Source: Maribacter sp. HTCC2170
GTDB taxonomy: Bacteria > Bacteroidota > Bacteroidia > Flavobacteriales > Flavobacteriaceae
Assembly: GCF_000153165.2 (NCBI RefSeq)
Contig: NC_014472.1
Span: forward strand, 2,786,001 to 2,850,000
Reading direction: 5' to 3'
Length of the DNA: 64,000 nt
Below, one piece after another: positions 55,483 through 64,000 of the stretch (position 1 is the stretch's first letter; each line of letters begins with the position of its first letter). Position numbers and translations under genes: made by a program. The notes below the pieces were generated by a model. The model was not told where the DNA came from, searched no databases, and saw only the letters and a program-made list of their open reading frames with translations.

Positions 55483-56580
55483 TTATTCGCAACCCGCAGT
55501 GAATCCGGTTGCATCGAATTTGGTCTGTACAGCACCTTGTCTACTGCCATCAATGACTTGTATGGCTAAGTTGTTTTCACCACTTCCATCACGTTTAGGA
55601 CTACAATACTCAAAAAGATAGAAGCTGTTCGCTCGTTCTGATATTTTTATTGATATGTCGTTGAATGTATTTTCCAGTTCTTCGGCATTTCCTGCAAATA
55701 CGCTAAAAGTTTTTCCAATATCAGTCAAAACCTGTGTATCTATTTCAGCTCCAAGTCCAATTGAAAAGAAGGATATATTAGCGGCTGCATCCTCTACTTT
55801 CTTCAATGCTGTTTGTTCTGTATACCTAGAGGCCTGATCGGTTCCATCGGTGAAAATCACAACAGAAGCAGCTCCTATGATTTCCTCTTTTATACTATCG
55901 GCCAATAATTCTTCAGCTATTTCGGTTGACTTTATAACCGCTCCATACAAGTCCGTTGATGGGTCATTGCTAATGTCATCTGTAATTCCGTTTATAGCAG
56001 AGACCAGTTCCTGTTTTGAGCTGGTAAGATCATTTAAAAGATGTAGTTCATCTTCTCCATCGAACCAATAAATTGCCATTTTATAGGAATCCTCGGTAGT
56101 TAATGGCATTACATTGTTCACAAAACTGACCGATGCCGTTTTTAGTTCTTCAAGACTACTACTAAGCACGCTATTACTTAAATCGAGAACCAAAATGGTA
56201 TTCGAACTGAATACCTGGGAATTCGATGAAATTCTTGCATTTGATTCCGATTTGGAAATGGTATTAAAACAATCATCATTGCGACCTTGCTCGTAGATAG
56301 TGAATTTATCTGCATCAAGTCCAGATACAGGGCTACCATCAGTATCTGAAACTTTGAATAATATCGATATTTTTCCGGGTAGGGTAGTGTATTCCTCTTG
56401 AATAGATAGTACTAAATCACTTTCACCAAGATTAAGGCAATCATCAACAGGTTTTCCTTTACCAAGTCCATCGCCAAAGTTTAAATCAAGGTTCACATCA
56501 TCATCGGCATTGCCACATGAGAAGATTAATAGTAGTAGCGAAAAAATGCCCAAATACTTTAAACTGCTTTTCATTTTCAT
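55483..56580 (-). CDS. von Willebrand factor A domain lipoprotein
   Basis: A 365-residue lipoprotein. I take ATG 56580 (MKMKSSLKYLG), giving a signal ending at LLIFSCGNADDD, where the acidic run after Cys fits a flavobacterial surface-export signal. An N-terminal beta domain (about 55-115) precedes a vWA domain with an intact MIDAS: VLDLSNSVLSS (D-x-S-x-S), the later Thr in DPSTDLYGA and Asp in VIFTDGTD. It probably binds a protein or divalent metal at the surface. It ends in a Cys-rich tail (LFEYCSPKRDG ... TAGCE). Confidence 0.85.
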   Translation of the reverse strand: MKMKSSLKYLGIFSLLLLIFSCGNADDDVNLDLNFGDGLGKGKPVDDCLNLGESDLVLSIQEEYTTLPGKISILFKVSDTDGSPVSGLDADKFTIYEQGRNDDCFNTISKSESNARISSNSQVFSSNTILVLDLSNSVLSSSLEELKTASVSFVNNVMPLTTEDSYKMAIYWFDGEDELHLLNDLTSSKQELVSAINGITDDISNDPSTDLYGAVIKSTEIAEELLADSIKEEIIGAASVVIFTDGTDQASRYTEQTALKKVEDAAANISFFSIGLGAEIDTQVLTDIGKTFSVFAGNAEELENTFNDISIKISERANSFYLFEYCSPKRDGSGENNLAIQVIDGSRQGAVQTKFDATGFTAGCE

Positions 56581-56795
56581 TCGTTTGAGGTTCAACACAC
56601 AGAACGCTCATTTGATTCTAAAATTATGCCCTAAAAGAAAAAGTTTGTTAAATCTTGTTAAAGTAAAATTCCTTGCTATTATATCCAGTAAATTAGAAGT
56701 GAAATTCCAATCAAGCATTACCCGAATTCTTATTAGAGGATTTTAGATATTAAAATGGGAATTAACGGTATGCTGATGTATTATCGATTTAATCA

Positions 56796-57806
56796 ATGAT
56801 CCACGAACTCAAAAAAATTGTAGAAGCGTTTCTTGCTTCGAAAGAGCAACATAAAAAATCTGTATTGGCCACTGTAGTGGCCCTCGAAGGATCCTCATAC
56901 CGTCGACCGGGAGTTCGTATGTTGATTCATGAAGACGGGAAGGCTATTGGGGCTGTAAGTGGTGGCTGTGTAGAAAAAGAAGTAATAAGACAGGCCCAAA
57001 GTGTTTTAAAGGATGGAATTCCAAAAATGATGACCTATGATGGTAGATATCGTTTGGGATGTGAGGGTTTGTTATACATTTTGATTGAGCCCTTTGAGCC
57101 GGGTTATGCATTCATCGATGCTTTTAAGGAAAACTTGAGAAAACGAAATCCAGTTCATATAGTTTGTTTTTATTCAACTACAGAGGGAAAGCATAAATCC
57201 TGTGGCTCAATTTTTTCTTTTGATGGAAACAGATTTCCACTTAAAGAAGCGTTTGAAATTGATGAAGGCCTAAATGTTTTCAAACAAGAGATGAAACCAT
57301 GCTTTAAATTATTGATTATTGGTGCAGAACATGATGCCGTACAATTGGCATCTTATGCCTCTATTACTGGTTGGGAAGTTTCCATTATTGCTTCTCCGTC
57401 TGAAGAAAAAAAATTAGTTGATTTTCCTGGAGCTCAAGAACTACTCTGTATCAATGCTGAAGAGTTTTCAACGGAAATAATAGATGATCAAACGGCGGTA
57501 ATGTTAATGACCCATGGTTATGTTAAGGACTTGAAGTATTTATTGAAAATAAGAGAAACCAATCCCGCTTATATAGGAATATTGGGTCCAGCGAAGCGAC
57601 GGGAAAAACTCTTGAATGAATTGATTGAACGGCACCCCGAGGTAAATGATTCCTTTTTTGATGTTGCTTATGGGCCGGCAGGGCTGAATATTGGAGCAGA
57701 AACTGCTCAGGAAATAAGTATTGCGATCATCGCTGAAATATTGGCAGTTATAAGAGAAGAGAAACCCATAATGCTTAAGAATAAATCCACACCAATTCAT
57801 AATTAA
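56796..57806 (+). CDS. XdhC/CoxI family molybdoenzyme maturation factor
   Basis: A 336-residue protein of the XdhC/CoxI family, which inserts or sulfurates the molybdenum cofactor of xanthine-dehydrogenase-type enzymes. The XdhC signature is EGSSYRRPGVRM, then AVSGGCVEKEV with the conserved Cys58. A Rossmann domain starts at FKLLIIGAEHDAVQLASYAS. YIGILGPAKRREKLL and ETAQEISIAIIAEI complete the C-terminal part. The stop overlaps the mocA-like start by 1 nt. The hydroxylase subunits themselves are not in the window. Confidence 0.88.
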   Translation: MIHELKKIVEAFLASKEQHKKSVLATVVALEGSSYRRPGVRMLIHEDGKAIGAVSGGCVEKEVIRQAQSVLKDGIPKMMTYDGRYRLGCEGLLYILIEPFEPGYAFIDAFKENLRKRNPVHIVCFYSTTEGKHKSCGSIFSFDGNRFPLKEAFEIDEGLNVFKQEMKPCFKLLIIGAEHDAVQLASYASITGWEVSIIASPSEEKKLVDFPGAQELLCINAEEFSTEIIDDQTAVMLMTHGYVKDLKYLLKIRETNPAYIGILGPAKRREKLLNELIERHPEVNDSFFDVAYGPAGLNIGAETAQEISIAIIAEILAVIREEKPIMLKNKSTPIHN

Positions 57807-58411
57807 TGGCTGATTCCCACAAAATAGCCATAACCATACTTGCTGCAGGGGAATCTTCCCGAATGCATGAGTTAAAGCAATTGCTCCCTTGGGGTGATAC
57901 CACATTACTGGGCAATGCCATAAATGTTGCTGGTGAATGTGAAGCAGATATAATATATGTTGTTTTGGGAGCAAAAGCAGCAGAAGTCCAAGCAAGGAAT
58001 GAGGGTATTGGTGCAGAATGGGTTTTAAACAAAACATGGGAAGAGGGAATGGGATCTTCAATCGCATGTGCAATGAACCATATTTTAATTTCTGGGAAAA
58101 AGTTTGATGGTGTATTGTTTATGTTATGTGATCAACCATTTATAAGTGCGGAGCATTTAAATAGAATAATCGATATTTTTAGGAATTCGGATAAAGGGAT
58201 TATTGGAACGACACATGCAAACAGTATTGGTGTTCCGGTGCTTTTTCATAACAAGTACTTTGAGGAATTGTCTAAACTAGAAGGCAAAACAGGAGCGAAA
58301 AAACTAATTTCAAGTAATCCTGATGATGTAATACAATTATTTGCTGAAGGAATGGGGATAGATTTGGATACGAAAGAAGAATACGAACAAGCTTTAAAAT
58401 CAATTACTTAA
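57806..58411 (+). CDS. MocA-like molybdenum cofactor nucleotidyltransferase
   Basis: A 201-residue nucleotidyltransferase. LAAGESSRM (12-20) is the nucleotide-binding G-loop and the following KQLLPW holds the conserved Lys; VLFMLCDQPFI provides the metal-binding Asp. The family converts molybdopterin-Mo to the cytosine dinucleotide form for hydroxylases, which fits its overlap with xdhC. Its stop is directly followed by the amidohydrolase ATG. Confidence 0.88.
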   Translation: MADSHKIAITILAAGESSRMHELKQLLPWGDTTLLGNAINVAGECEADIIYVVLGAKAAEVQARNEGIGAEWVLNKTWEEGMGSSIACAMNHILISGKKFDGVLFMLCDQPFISAEHLNRIIDIFRNSDKGIIGTTHANSIGVPVLFHNKYFEELSKLEGKTGAKKLISSNPDDVIQLFAEGMGIDLDTKEEYEQALKSIT

Positions 58412-59500
58412 ATGAAGCAGTCTTACAAAGCATTTTTAATAATCATTTTTTTAATATCAGTGACAAGTACTTCTGCCCAAGATATGGGTTTTGAAGAATA
58501 TAATCCTAAATCTACTTTGGTCGTTCCCGTAAACGAAGTGAAAAGGTCCAAATTTCCATTTATCGATGTACATAGTCATCAAAGAGATATGTCAGCCGAC
58601 GGCTTGAATAGATTGATTAAGGATATGGATTTGCTCAATGAGGGCATTATGGTGAATCTTAGTGGTGGCTCGGGAGAACGGGTGAATTCCATGATAAAAA
58701 GTATTCAAGAAAACTATCCAAACAGATTTGTAGTTTTTGCCAATGTGGATTTTGATGGTGTGGGAACCCAAGGGTGGTCTGAAAAAGCAGCTTCACAACT
58801 GGAGACTGACATTAAAAATGGAGCGAAAGGCTTGAAAATCTATAAAAGCCTTGGTCTTCGCTACAAAGATAATAATGGAAAAAGAGTGGCCATAGACGAC
58901 GCTCGTTTAGACCCGATTTGGGCAAAATGTGCCGAGATGGGAGTCCCAGTATTGATCCACGCTGCTGACCCAAAATCATTTTGGGATGACATGAACAGTG
59001 ACAATGAACGTTGGTTAGAGCTTAAAACCCATTCTCGAAGAAAGCGTACTGCCACCAATCCTGCCCCCTGGGAACAAATTATACAGGAACAACACAATAT
59101 GTTCAAGAAACACCCAAATACGAAATTCATCAATGCACATATGGGTTGGTATGCTAATAATTTGGATAAATTAGGAGAATTAATGGATGCCTTGCCGAAT
59201 ATGAATGTTGGCATAGCTGCTGTAATTGCAGAATTGGGCAGGCAACCAAAACATGCCAGGAAGTTTTTTATAAAATACCAAGACCGTATTCTTTTTGGTA
59301 AGGATAGTTGGAAACCCAATGAGTTCCCTACCTATTTCAGGGTTTTGGAAACTGATGATGAATACTTTCCTTATTACAAGAAATACCATGCATTTTGGGC
59401 CATGTACGGTTTAAATCTACCTGATGAAGTATTAAAGAAAGTCTATTATAAAAATGCCTTAAACCTTATTCCTGGATTGGATAGGAGTTTATTTGAATAA
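58412..59500 (+). CDS. Exported amidohydrolase (amidohydrolase_2 family)
   Basis: A 362-residue protein with a signal peptide (about 1-23, SVTSTSAQD) and a TIM-barrel metal hydrolase domain. The first metal pair is in FIDVHSHQRD (H-x-H), then LIHAADPKSFW, FINAHMGWYANNL and FGKDSWKP, the positions of the remaining ligands in the ACMSD/amidohydrolase_2 group. The long W-rich insert after LIHAADP is unusual. Substrate unknown. It follows mocA without a gap, so the unit xdhC-mocA-hydrolase may be one process. Confidence 0.83.
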   Translation: MKQSYKAFLIIIFLISVTSTSAQDMGFEEYNPKSTLVVPVNEVKRSKFPFIDVHSHQRDMSADGLNRLIKDMDLLNEGIMVNLSGGSGERVNSMIKSIQENYPNRFVVFANVDFDGVGTQGWSEKAASQLETDIKNGAKGLKIYKSLGLRYKDNNGKRVAIDDARLDPIWAKCAEMGVPVLIHAADPKSFWDDMNSDNERWLELKTHSRRKRTATNPAPWEQIIQEQHNMFKKHPNTKFINAHMGWYANNLDKLGELMDALPNMNVGIAAVIAELGRQPKHARKFFIKYQDRILFGKDSWKPNEFPTYFRVLETDDEYFPYYKKYHAFWAMYGLNLPDEVLKKVYYKNALNLIPGLDRSLFE

Positions 59501-59826
59501 CTTCAAATTATTTTTTGGTTTTTTCTTATTGACTTTTCTTTTTCGGTTCAGACTTTTTTTCTTCATTGTACTGCTGAAAGATTCCACAAGAATTTTCCGT
59601 TCGGATTAAAGAACTTTCAATAGGCTTTTTACGTTTTGCAAATGCCTCAATTTGGGGCGATAAATAGTTCATGCTACTTGTTCAATCTGGTTAGGTTCAA
59701 AATTCTTCTTACATTCCTAACGTTTGGTATCCGTCGATAATATATGAACCTTAATAAATATTTTGTGATGATTAGTGTGATTTTATCATGCTAATGCATA
59801 CTAATACAAAAAACCAAGACCGGTAG
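59501..59826. other. Intergenic region before the ECF sigma gene
   Basis: About 326 bp. A 49-codon frame lies on the - strand (described separately). Upstream of the sigma gene, ATATTTTG (about 59757-59764) is one base from the -7 consensus, and a CTAATGCATACTAATAC stretch (59790-59806) precedes the start. No further structure is evident. Confidence 0.4.
59526..59672 (-). CDS. Possible small basic protein (48 aa)
   Basis: A 48-residue ATG frame starting MNYLSPQIEAFAKRKKPIES and ending in a Lys-rich tail (EEKKSEPKKKSQ). It is hydrophilic, with one Cys and no signal. It lies in an otherwise empty interval. No family is recognised, so this could be chance. Confidence 0.3.
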   Translation of the reverse strand: MNYLSPQIEAFAKRKKPIESSLIRTENSCGIFQQYNEEKKSEPKKKSQ

Positions 59827-60315
59827 ATGAATCGAGAGCATGAATTTGTACAAGTGATTAAGGAAAATGAGGGGATAATCTTTAAAATCACCACAGTTTA
59901 TACCGATAACAGGGAGGATCAACAGGATCTTTACCAAGATATAGTATATCAATTATGGAAATCATTTGACTCATTTAGGTCAGAATCAAAATTCAGTACT
60001 TGGATGTACCGTATTGCTCTGAACACTGCTTTGACACGAATTAAAAAGAATAAGCGTAAAGGGCATTCTGTCCCAATTGATAAAGTTGTTTTGGGGCAAA
60101 CAGATTATTATGACGCCGAGTTCGAAGAACGAATAAAAATATTATACTCCCAAATTCATCAATTGAATGAGCTTGAAAAAGGATTGATACTACTAATGCT
60201 GGAAGGAAAAAAGTATGATGAAATAGCAGAGATAACGGGTTTAACGTCGTCAAACGTAGGTACGAGAATTTCGAGGATCAAGAACAAACTAAAATCACAG
60301 ATTGTAAAGCAATAG
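59827..60315 (+). CDS. ECF-type sigma-70 factor
   Basis: A 162-residue sigma factor with only regions 2 and 4. Region 2 has EDQQDLYQDIVYQLWKSFDS and MYRIALNTALTRIKK, and region 4 has LLMLEGKKYDEIAEITGL and the recognition helix SSNVGTRISRIKNKLKS. It is followed 4 nt later by a membrane protein that opens with a short cytoplasmic helix. That is the usual sigma/anti-sigma order, so this is probably a signal-responsive pair. Confidence 0.9.
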   Translation: MNREHEFVQVIKENEGIIFKITTVYTDNREDQQDLYQDIVYQLWKSFDSFRSESKFSTWMYRIALNTALTRIKKNKRKGHSVPIDKVVLGQTDYYDAEFEERIKILYSQIHQLNELEKGLILLMLEGKKYDEIAEITGLTSSNVGTRISRIKNKLKSQIVKQ

Positions 60316-60319
60316 AACT

Positions 60320-60919
60320 ATGGAACTAGAGGAAATACAGGCAACATGGGCACAGATGAGTGTAGAATTAGAGAAACAAAAGCATTTAACAAATGAAATC
60401 ATCATGAAAATGACTCAGGATCGATATAAAAATAAATTCAGTAAAGTTTCATTTTACGAAAGCCTCGGAGCTGTTATATGTTTCGCAGCTGCTATATATA
60501 TATTATTTAATTTCAATGAACTACAGGGGTGGTTAGAAATTGTCTGTGGTATATTCACTCTTGGGTTTTTGATACTAATGCCGGTTTTGGTATTGAATTC
60601 ATTGCGAGCCGTACAACGATTAAAAATCGGTGTCAAAACGTATAAAGAAACACTTATTGAGTATACAGCAAAAAAGAAGCGACTATTGATTTTACAACAG
60701 GTAGGTATTTATGCCAGTTTTGTGCTAGCATTCACCATGATGCCGGTAGCTTCAAGAATCTTCTCCAATAAAGATTTCTTCGCAGTCTCTAGAGGCCTAC
60801 CGTTTTATTTGGGTATCAGCGTTGCTTTGATTGCTCTTTTCTTCTATGCGAGATGGGGTTATGGTTGTTATAAACGTATAACTAATTCAGCTGAAGAACT
60901 GTTGCAGGAAATTGAATAG
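60320..60919 (+). CDS. Membrane protein, possible anti-sigma factor
   Basis: A 199-residue protein: a cytoplasmic N-terminus of about 40 residues (MELEEIQATWAQMSVELEKQ), then about four TM helices (50-66, 72-92, 125-145, 158-178). It has no zinc-binding HxxxCxxC motif of classical ZAS anti-sigmas. Its position directly behind an ECF sigma gene suggests that the N-terminal helix captures the sigma factor, but this is inference. It ends 9 nt from the convergent GntR gene. Confidence 0.7.
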   Translation: MELEEIQATWAQMSVELEKQKHLTNEIIMKMTQDRYKNKFSKVSFYESLGAVICFAAAIYILFNFNELQGWLEIVCGIFTLGFLILMPVLVLNSLRAVQRLKIGVKTYKETLIEYTAKKKRLLILQQVGIYASFVLAFTMMPVASRIFSNKDFFAVSRGLPFYLGISVALIALFFYARWGYGCYKRITNSAEELLQEIE

Positions 60920-60928
60920 GAGGTAAAG

Positions 60929-61561
60929 TTAAATAAAACGCAATTGCTTTTGTATATAGTCCAGAATGAGCATCCAGTTCATTTTCAATACCAGAGCAGC
61001 TGTGGGCACGTTATCGTCCTCAATTGCTGATATTATCGCATCATGCTGATTATCAGATTTTGAGTAGATAGAATCATCGGACATAAAGGCGCGTTCATAA
61101 AAGATGATACGTGTCTTCAAATCGGCCAATATTTGCTGGGCCAAAGCATTTTTGTAATGCTGGGTCAGAATCTTATGAAATTCGAGTTTAGCGTGAATAC
61201 GTGATAAGGTATCTTTGGCAGCTTTGAATGTCTTTTGGGTCTTCTTTAAACCACTGATAGAGTCCTCGTCAAAAACAGAATTATCCAATGCGAGCACTTC
61301 AAGATCGGCTACAAGTTCATAAAGATCCTTCGCCTCCATATAATTCAATTCTGCAATAATGAAACCGCGATTGGGAATGGCCTTTATTAGTTTGGATTGC
61401 TGTAATTGGGTCAAAGCTTCGCGGATTGGGGTGACACTAACATCCAATTTTCTTGCCAGGGCAGCAAGATTAATTGTTTTACCAGGTTCAAGAAGTCCAT
61501 TGGTCATTTGATCCAACAAATGGGCACGCACTTGATCGCGAAGAATTATTTTAGAAATCAT
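60929..61561 (-). CDS. GntR-family regulator, FCD subfamily
   Basis: A 210-residue repressor-type regulator. The winged helix has INLAALARKLDVSVTPIREAL, ending in a recognition helix, and NRGFIIAELNYMEAKDLYEL leads into the FCD ligand domain. That domain keeps a His-rich metal site (LEFHKILTQHYKNAL, NQHDAIISAI). FCD ligands are usually small carboxylic acids or sugar acids, sometimes with Zn. It is divergent from the DUF5916 gene, and a 12-bp palindrome of the FCD type lies 16 bp before its start, so autorepression is likely. Confidence 0.9.
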   Translation of the reverse strand: MISKIILRDQVRAHLLDQMTNGLLEPGKTINLAALARKLDVSVTPIREALTQLQQSKLIKAIPNRGFIIAELNYMEAKDLYELVADLEVLALDNSVFDEDSISGLKKTQKTFKAAKDTLSRIHAKLEFHKILTQHYKNALAQQILADLKTRIIFYERAFMSDDSIYSKSDNQHDAIISAIEDDNVPTAALVLKMNWMLILDYIQKQLRFI

Positions 61562-61576
61562 ACTGCAATATAGTAT

Positions 61577-61588
61577 ATCGTATACGAT
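61577..61588. promoter_or_regulatory. Candidate GntR/FCD operator
   Basis: ATCGTATACGAT is a perfect palindrome and contains TCGT and ACGA half-sites, matching the T-n-G-T/A-C-n-A pattern of FCD regulators. A related half-site, AGTATATCGG, occurs at 61611-61620. Confidence 0.6.
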
Positions 61589-61724
61589 TTAACGTAATAT
61601 TTTGCATAATAGTATATCGGTCAGATTTAGAGGAAGTATTTATTTAGTTTCTCTTGAACAAAGGTCAAAATAAGCATCATTATACTATCAAAAAATCCAT
61701 TTATTGGGTAATTTAGCCTGGATT

Positions 61725-63893
61725 ATGAAGAACTACATCCTTGCCTTTTTTATTGCAATGTTTTGCTTATCGCTGACTGCCCAAAAAAAGAATGAATCCT
61801 TTAGATTAAATATTAAGAAAATCACTGCCCCAATAGTTATAGATGGAGTAGGAGATGACGCCGGTTGGAAGACAACTGATGTTGCAAATGATTTTTTCAT
61901 GGTGCTACCGATGGATAAGGGTAAATCCAATGAGAAATCGGAAATAAGAATGGCTTATGATGATAAAAACATATACCTACTAGCTACATTTTACAATACA
62001 AGATCGGGTACCAATATAGTGGAATCATTGCGTAGGGATTTTTCTTTTGGTAAGAATGATAATTTTCTTCTTTTTTTAGACCCATTTAACAATCAAACCA
62101 CTGGTTTTTCTTTTGGTTCGAATGCCGCAGGCGCTCAATGGGATGGTACCATGTTCAGCGGAAACAATATTGATTTGAACTGGGACACAAAATGGATTTC
62201 TAAAGTACAAAGTGATGAAGATAAATGGGTTTTTGAAATGGCCTTGCCTTTTAAATCCATCAGATATGAAGATGGAGTAAAGGAGTGGGGCATTAATTTT
62301 AGTCGCTTAGATCTTAGGGCGAGTGAAAAATCGAGTTGGACCCCTGTTCCAAGACAGTTTCCAACATCCACTTTGGCCTATTCAGGAGTACTGGTTTGGG
62401 ACGAAGCGCCACCAAAGGCAGGTAGAAATGTATCATTGATTCCTTATATGCTCGGTGGAGTGAATAATGACTTGGATGGTAATAGCACTTTTGATAAAAA
62501 AGTAGGTGGTGATGTAAAAGTAAGCCTTTCTTCTTCATTGAATTTAGATCTTACGGTGAATCCTGATTTTTCTCAGGTTGAAGTTGATCGGCAGGTGACG
62601 AACTTAGATCGTTTTGAGTTGTTCTTTCCTGAGAAAAGACAATTTTTCTTAGAAAACGGTGACCTATTCGCAAGTTTTGGTTATCCAACTATTCGTCCCT
62701 TCTTTTCACGAAGAATTGGACTTGGAGTACCAATACGTGCTGGTGCTCGTGTAAGTGGTAACCTTAATGATAAATGGCGATTGGGACTTATGGATATGCA
62801 AACGGCGGCTGTTGACGAAACTGGTCTTCCCAGTCAAAATTTTGGAGTATTGTCATTGCAGCGAAAAGTTTTTAGCCGTTCTAGTATAGGTCTTATGATT
62901 GTGAATAAAGAATCTTTCAATTATCCGCTTGAAAATGATTCCATTAATAATCAATATACAAAATTCAATAGAAATATTGGAGTGGAGTATAATTTGGCCT
63001 CACCGAATAATCTGTGGAACGGAAAGGCTTTTTTATTAAAATCATTTGCTCCCAATAAAGATGGTAATGGAATTACACAAGCGGCTCATTTAGAGTATAA
63101 GAGCAGAAAGTGGAATTGGCGCATACAAGAAGAATCGGTTGATAAGGATTATACGGCTGAAGTCGGTTTTGTACCAAGAAACGACTATGTAAGTTTTAAA
63201 TCTAGCTTAGGACATCTTTTCTTTCCAAAGGCAGGCCCGGTTTTAAGTCATGGACCAAGTTTGAATGCCAATTATTATTTTGACCAAAGTTTTAAACATA
63301 CAGATCATACAGCCTATATGCTTTATGGGATAGATTTTAGAAATCGGAGTGGTTTAGATGTATTTATCTCCGATGATTATGTTGAACTATTGGCCCCTTT
63401 CGACCCTACACGTTTGGGTAAGGAAGAGCTACTGACGGGAACCAAGCATAACTGGAATGCTTTTGGGTGGATGTATGCATCAAAACCCCAAAGCATGTTT
63501 ACCTATGCGCTGGATGGTAGATTTGGCGGTTATTATTCCGGTGGAAACCGTACAAGCCTAACAACCGAATTGGGTTATCGTTTTCAACCTTATGTCAGCC
63601 TTACCGCTAATTTGAATTACAATCGTATTAAATTGCCGGCGCCTTGGAATACCAACCAATTTTGGCTGATCGGTTCCGAGGTAGATGTTACATTTACCAA
63701 TAAACTATTCTTCGCAACCCTATTTCAGTATAATGAACAATCAAAGAACTTTAATCTGAACTCTCGTTTTCAATGGAGATATAAACCCGCATCAGATCTT
63801 TTTATTGTTTATACCAATAATCATTTGATTTCTCCCTATTCTGGAAGAACGTGGTCATTGACATTAAAATTGAATTATTGGTTTAATCCGTAG
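61725..63893 (+). CDS. DUF5916-type outer-membrane protein with CBM9-like domain
   Basis: A 722-residue exported protein. I start at ATG 61725, giving a signal peptide (FIAMFCLSLTAQ). The N-terminal ~200 residues resemble the CBM9-like domain seen in such proteins: APIVIDGVGDDAGWKTTDVA, DDKNIYLLATFYN and WVFEMALPFKSIRYEDG, with a DUF5916 segment after it (NPDFSQVEVDRQVTNL, FFPEKRQFFLENG). The remainder is a long beta-barrel of alternating strands, ending LNYWFNP. Its promoter region carries the palindrome expected for the divergent GntR regulator. Ligand unknown. Confidence 0.85.
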   Translation: MKNYILAFFIAMFCLSLTAQKKNESFRLNIKKITAPIVIDGVGDDAGWKTTDVANDFFMVLPMDKGKSNEKSEIRMAYDDKNIYLLATFYNTRSGTNIVESLRRDFSFGKNDNFLLFLDPFNNQTTGFSFGSNAAGAQWDGTMFSGNNIDLNWDTKWISKVQSDEDKWVFEMALPFKSIRYEDGVKEWGINFSRLDLRASEKSSWTPVPRQFPTSTLAYSGVLVWDEAPPKAGRNVSLIPYMLGGVNNDLDGNSTFDKKVGGDVKVSLSSSLNLDLTVNPDFSQVEVDRQVTNLDRFELFFPEKRQFFLENGDLFASFGYPTIRPFFSRRIGLGVPIRAGARVSGNLNDKWRLGLMDMQTAAVDETGLPSQNFGVLSLQRKVFSRSSIGLMIVNKESFNYPLENDSINNQYTKFNRNIGVEYNLASPNNLWNGKAFLLKSFAPNKDGNGITQAAHLEYKSRKWNWRIQEESVDKDYTAEVGFVPRNDYVSFKSSLGHLFFPKAGPVLSHGPSLNANYYFDQSFKHTDHTAYMLYGIDFRNRSGLDVFISDDYVELLAPFDPTRLGKEELLTGTKHNWNAFGWMYASKPQSMFTYALDGRFGGYYSGGNRTSLTTELGYRFQPYVSLTANLNYNRIKLPAPWNTNQFWLIGSEVDVTFTNKLFFATLFQYNEQSKNFNLNSRFQWRYKPASDLFIVYTNNHLISPYSGRTWSLTLKLNYWFNP

Positions 63894-63979
63894 AGAGTTA
63901 AATTATTTTCACTTTTATATTATTTCCTAATGTTGCTTATTATTGTCTTCGAGTAGATAATTTACAATATTGCAATAAA

Positions 63980-64000
63980 ATGAGTGTTAAGTATATTGAA
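63980..64000 (+). CDS. Possible start of a further gene (partial)
   Basis: ATG followed by six sense codons (MSVKYIE) to the window edge, in an otherwise non-coding 107-bp tail. Too short to identify. Confidence 0.2.

Overview
The window looks like chromosome from a marine, carbohydrate-degrading member of the Flavobacteriaceae (Bacteroidota). The DNA is AT-rich, and starts are ATG or TTG with little Shine-Dalgarno signal. Several genes have matches to the Bacteroidota -7 promoter box TAnnTTTG. The 287-residue primary sigma factor has the short Bacteroidota layout. Many lipoproteins start with a short signal ending in Cys. MenB points to menaquinone, and proteins typical of the group are present (YaiO barrels, DUF5916-type outer-membrane proteins, flavobacterial DUF families). 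I see no tRNA, rRNA, CRISPR array, transposase or prophage.

Layout. 1-6.2 kb: the 3' end of a magnesium-chelatase-like ATPase, a two-component system, a collagen-like lipoprotein and small membrane proteins. 6.3-14.0 kb: a TruA-like protein, tandem alpha/beta hydrolases, cysM-cysE, DUF2461 and DUF72 proteins and an M19 dipeptidase. 14.2-24.0 kb: a tightly packed six-gene operon (hybrid kinase, receiver, HEAT-repeat membrane protein, processive-type glycosyltransferase, membrane sulfatase/LTA-synthase-like protein with TPRs, TPR-YaiO outer-membrane barrel) that reads as a regulated cell-surface glycan system. It is followed by two related microproteins of 32 and 33 residues and by rpoD. 25.5-31.4 kb: housekeeping and repair genes (DUF6155, a 2-hydroxyacid dehydrogenase, a helicase, a glycosyltransferase, a YcaQ-like protein) and a 57-residue ORF.

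31.4-34.6 kb: three paralogous small secreted peptides, each behind the same ~180-bp leader, interleaved with arsM and arsR. 34.7-38.1 kb: two genes (a GH32 beta-fructosidase and an orphan with a nuclease-like C-terminus) whose ends carry complementary core sites and share a 66-90 bp direct repeat, an integron-cassette-like arrangement. 38.2-42.6 kb: a redox/membrane operon (NTF2-like, CrtI-like oxidoreductase with a truncated FNR-like tail, two DUF4386 proteins, a flavoprotein) behind a perfect 12-bp palindrome. 42.7-49.7 kb: a GH2 beta-galactosidase operon with a PQQ-type propeller, a DUF6786-like lipoprotein and a GH43/32-like propeller, without SusC/SusD.

50-64 kb: menB, a serine hydrolase, a coupled wall/peptide-hydrolase trio (3D domain, amidase, M14), a vWA lipoprotein, xdhC-mocA-amidohydrolase, an ECF sigma factor with a membrane partner, and a GntR/FCD regulator divergent from a DUF5916 outer-membrane protein. 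The strongest candidates for something undescribed are the surface-glycan operon with its trailing microproteins, the leader-plus-secreted-peptide family, and the cassette-like region.
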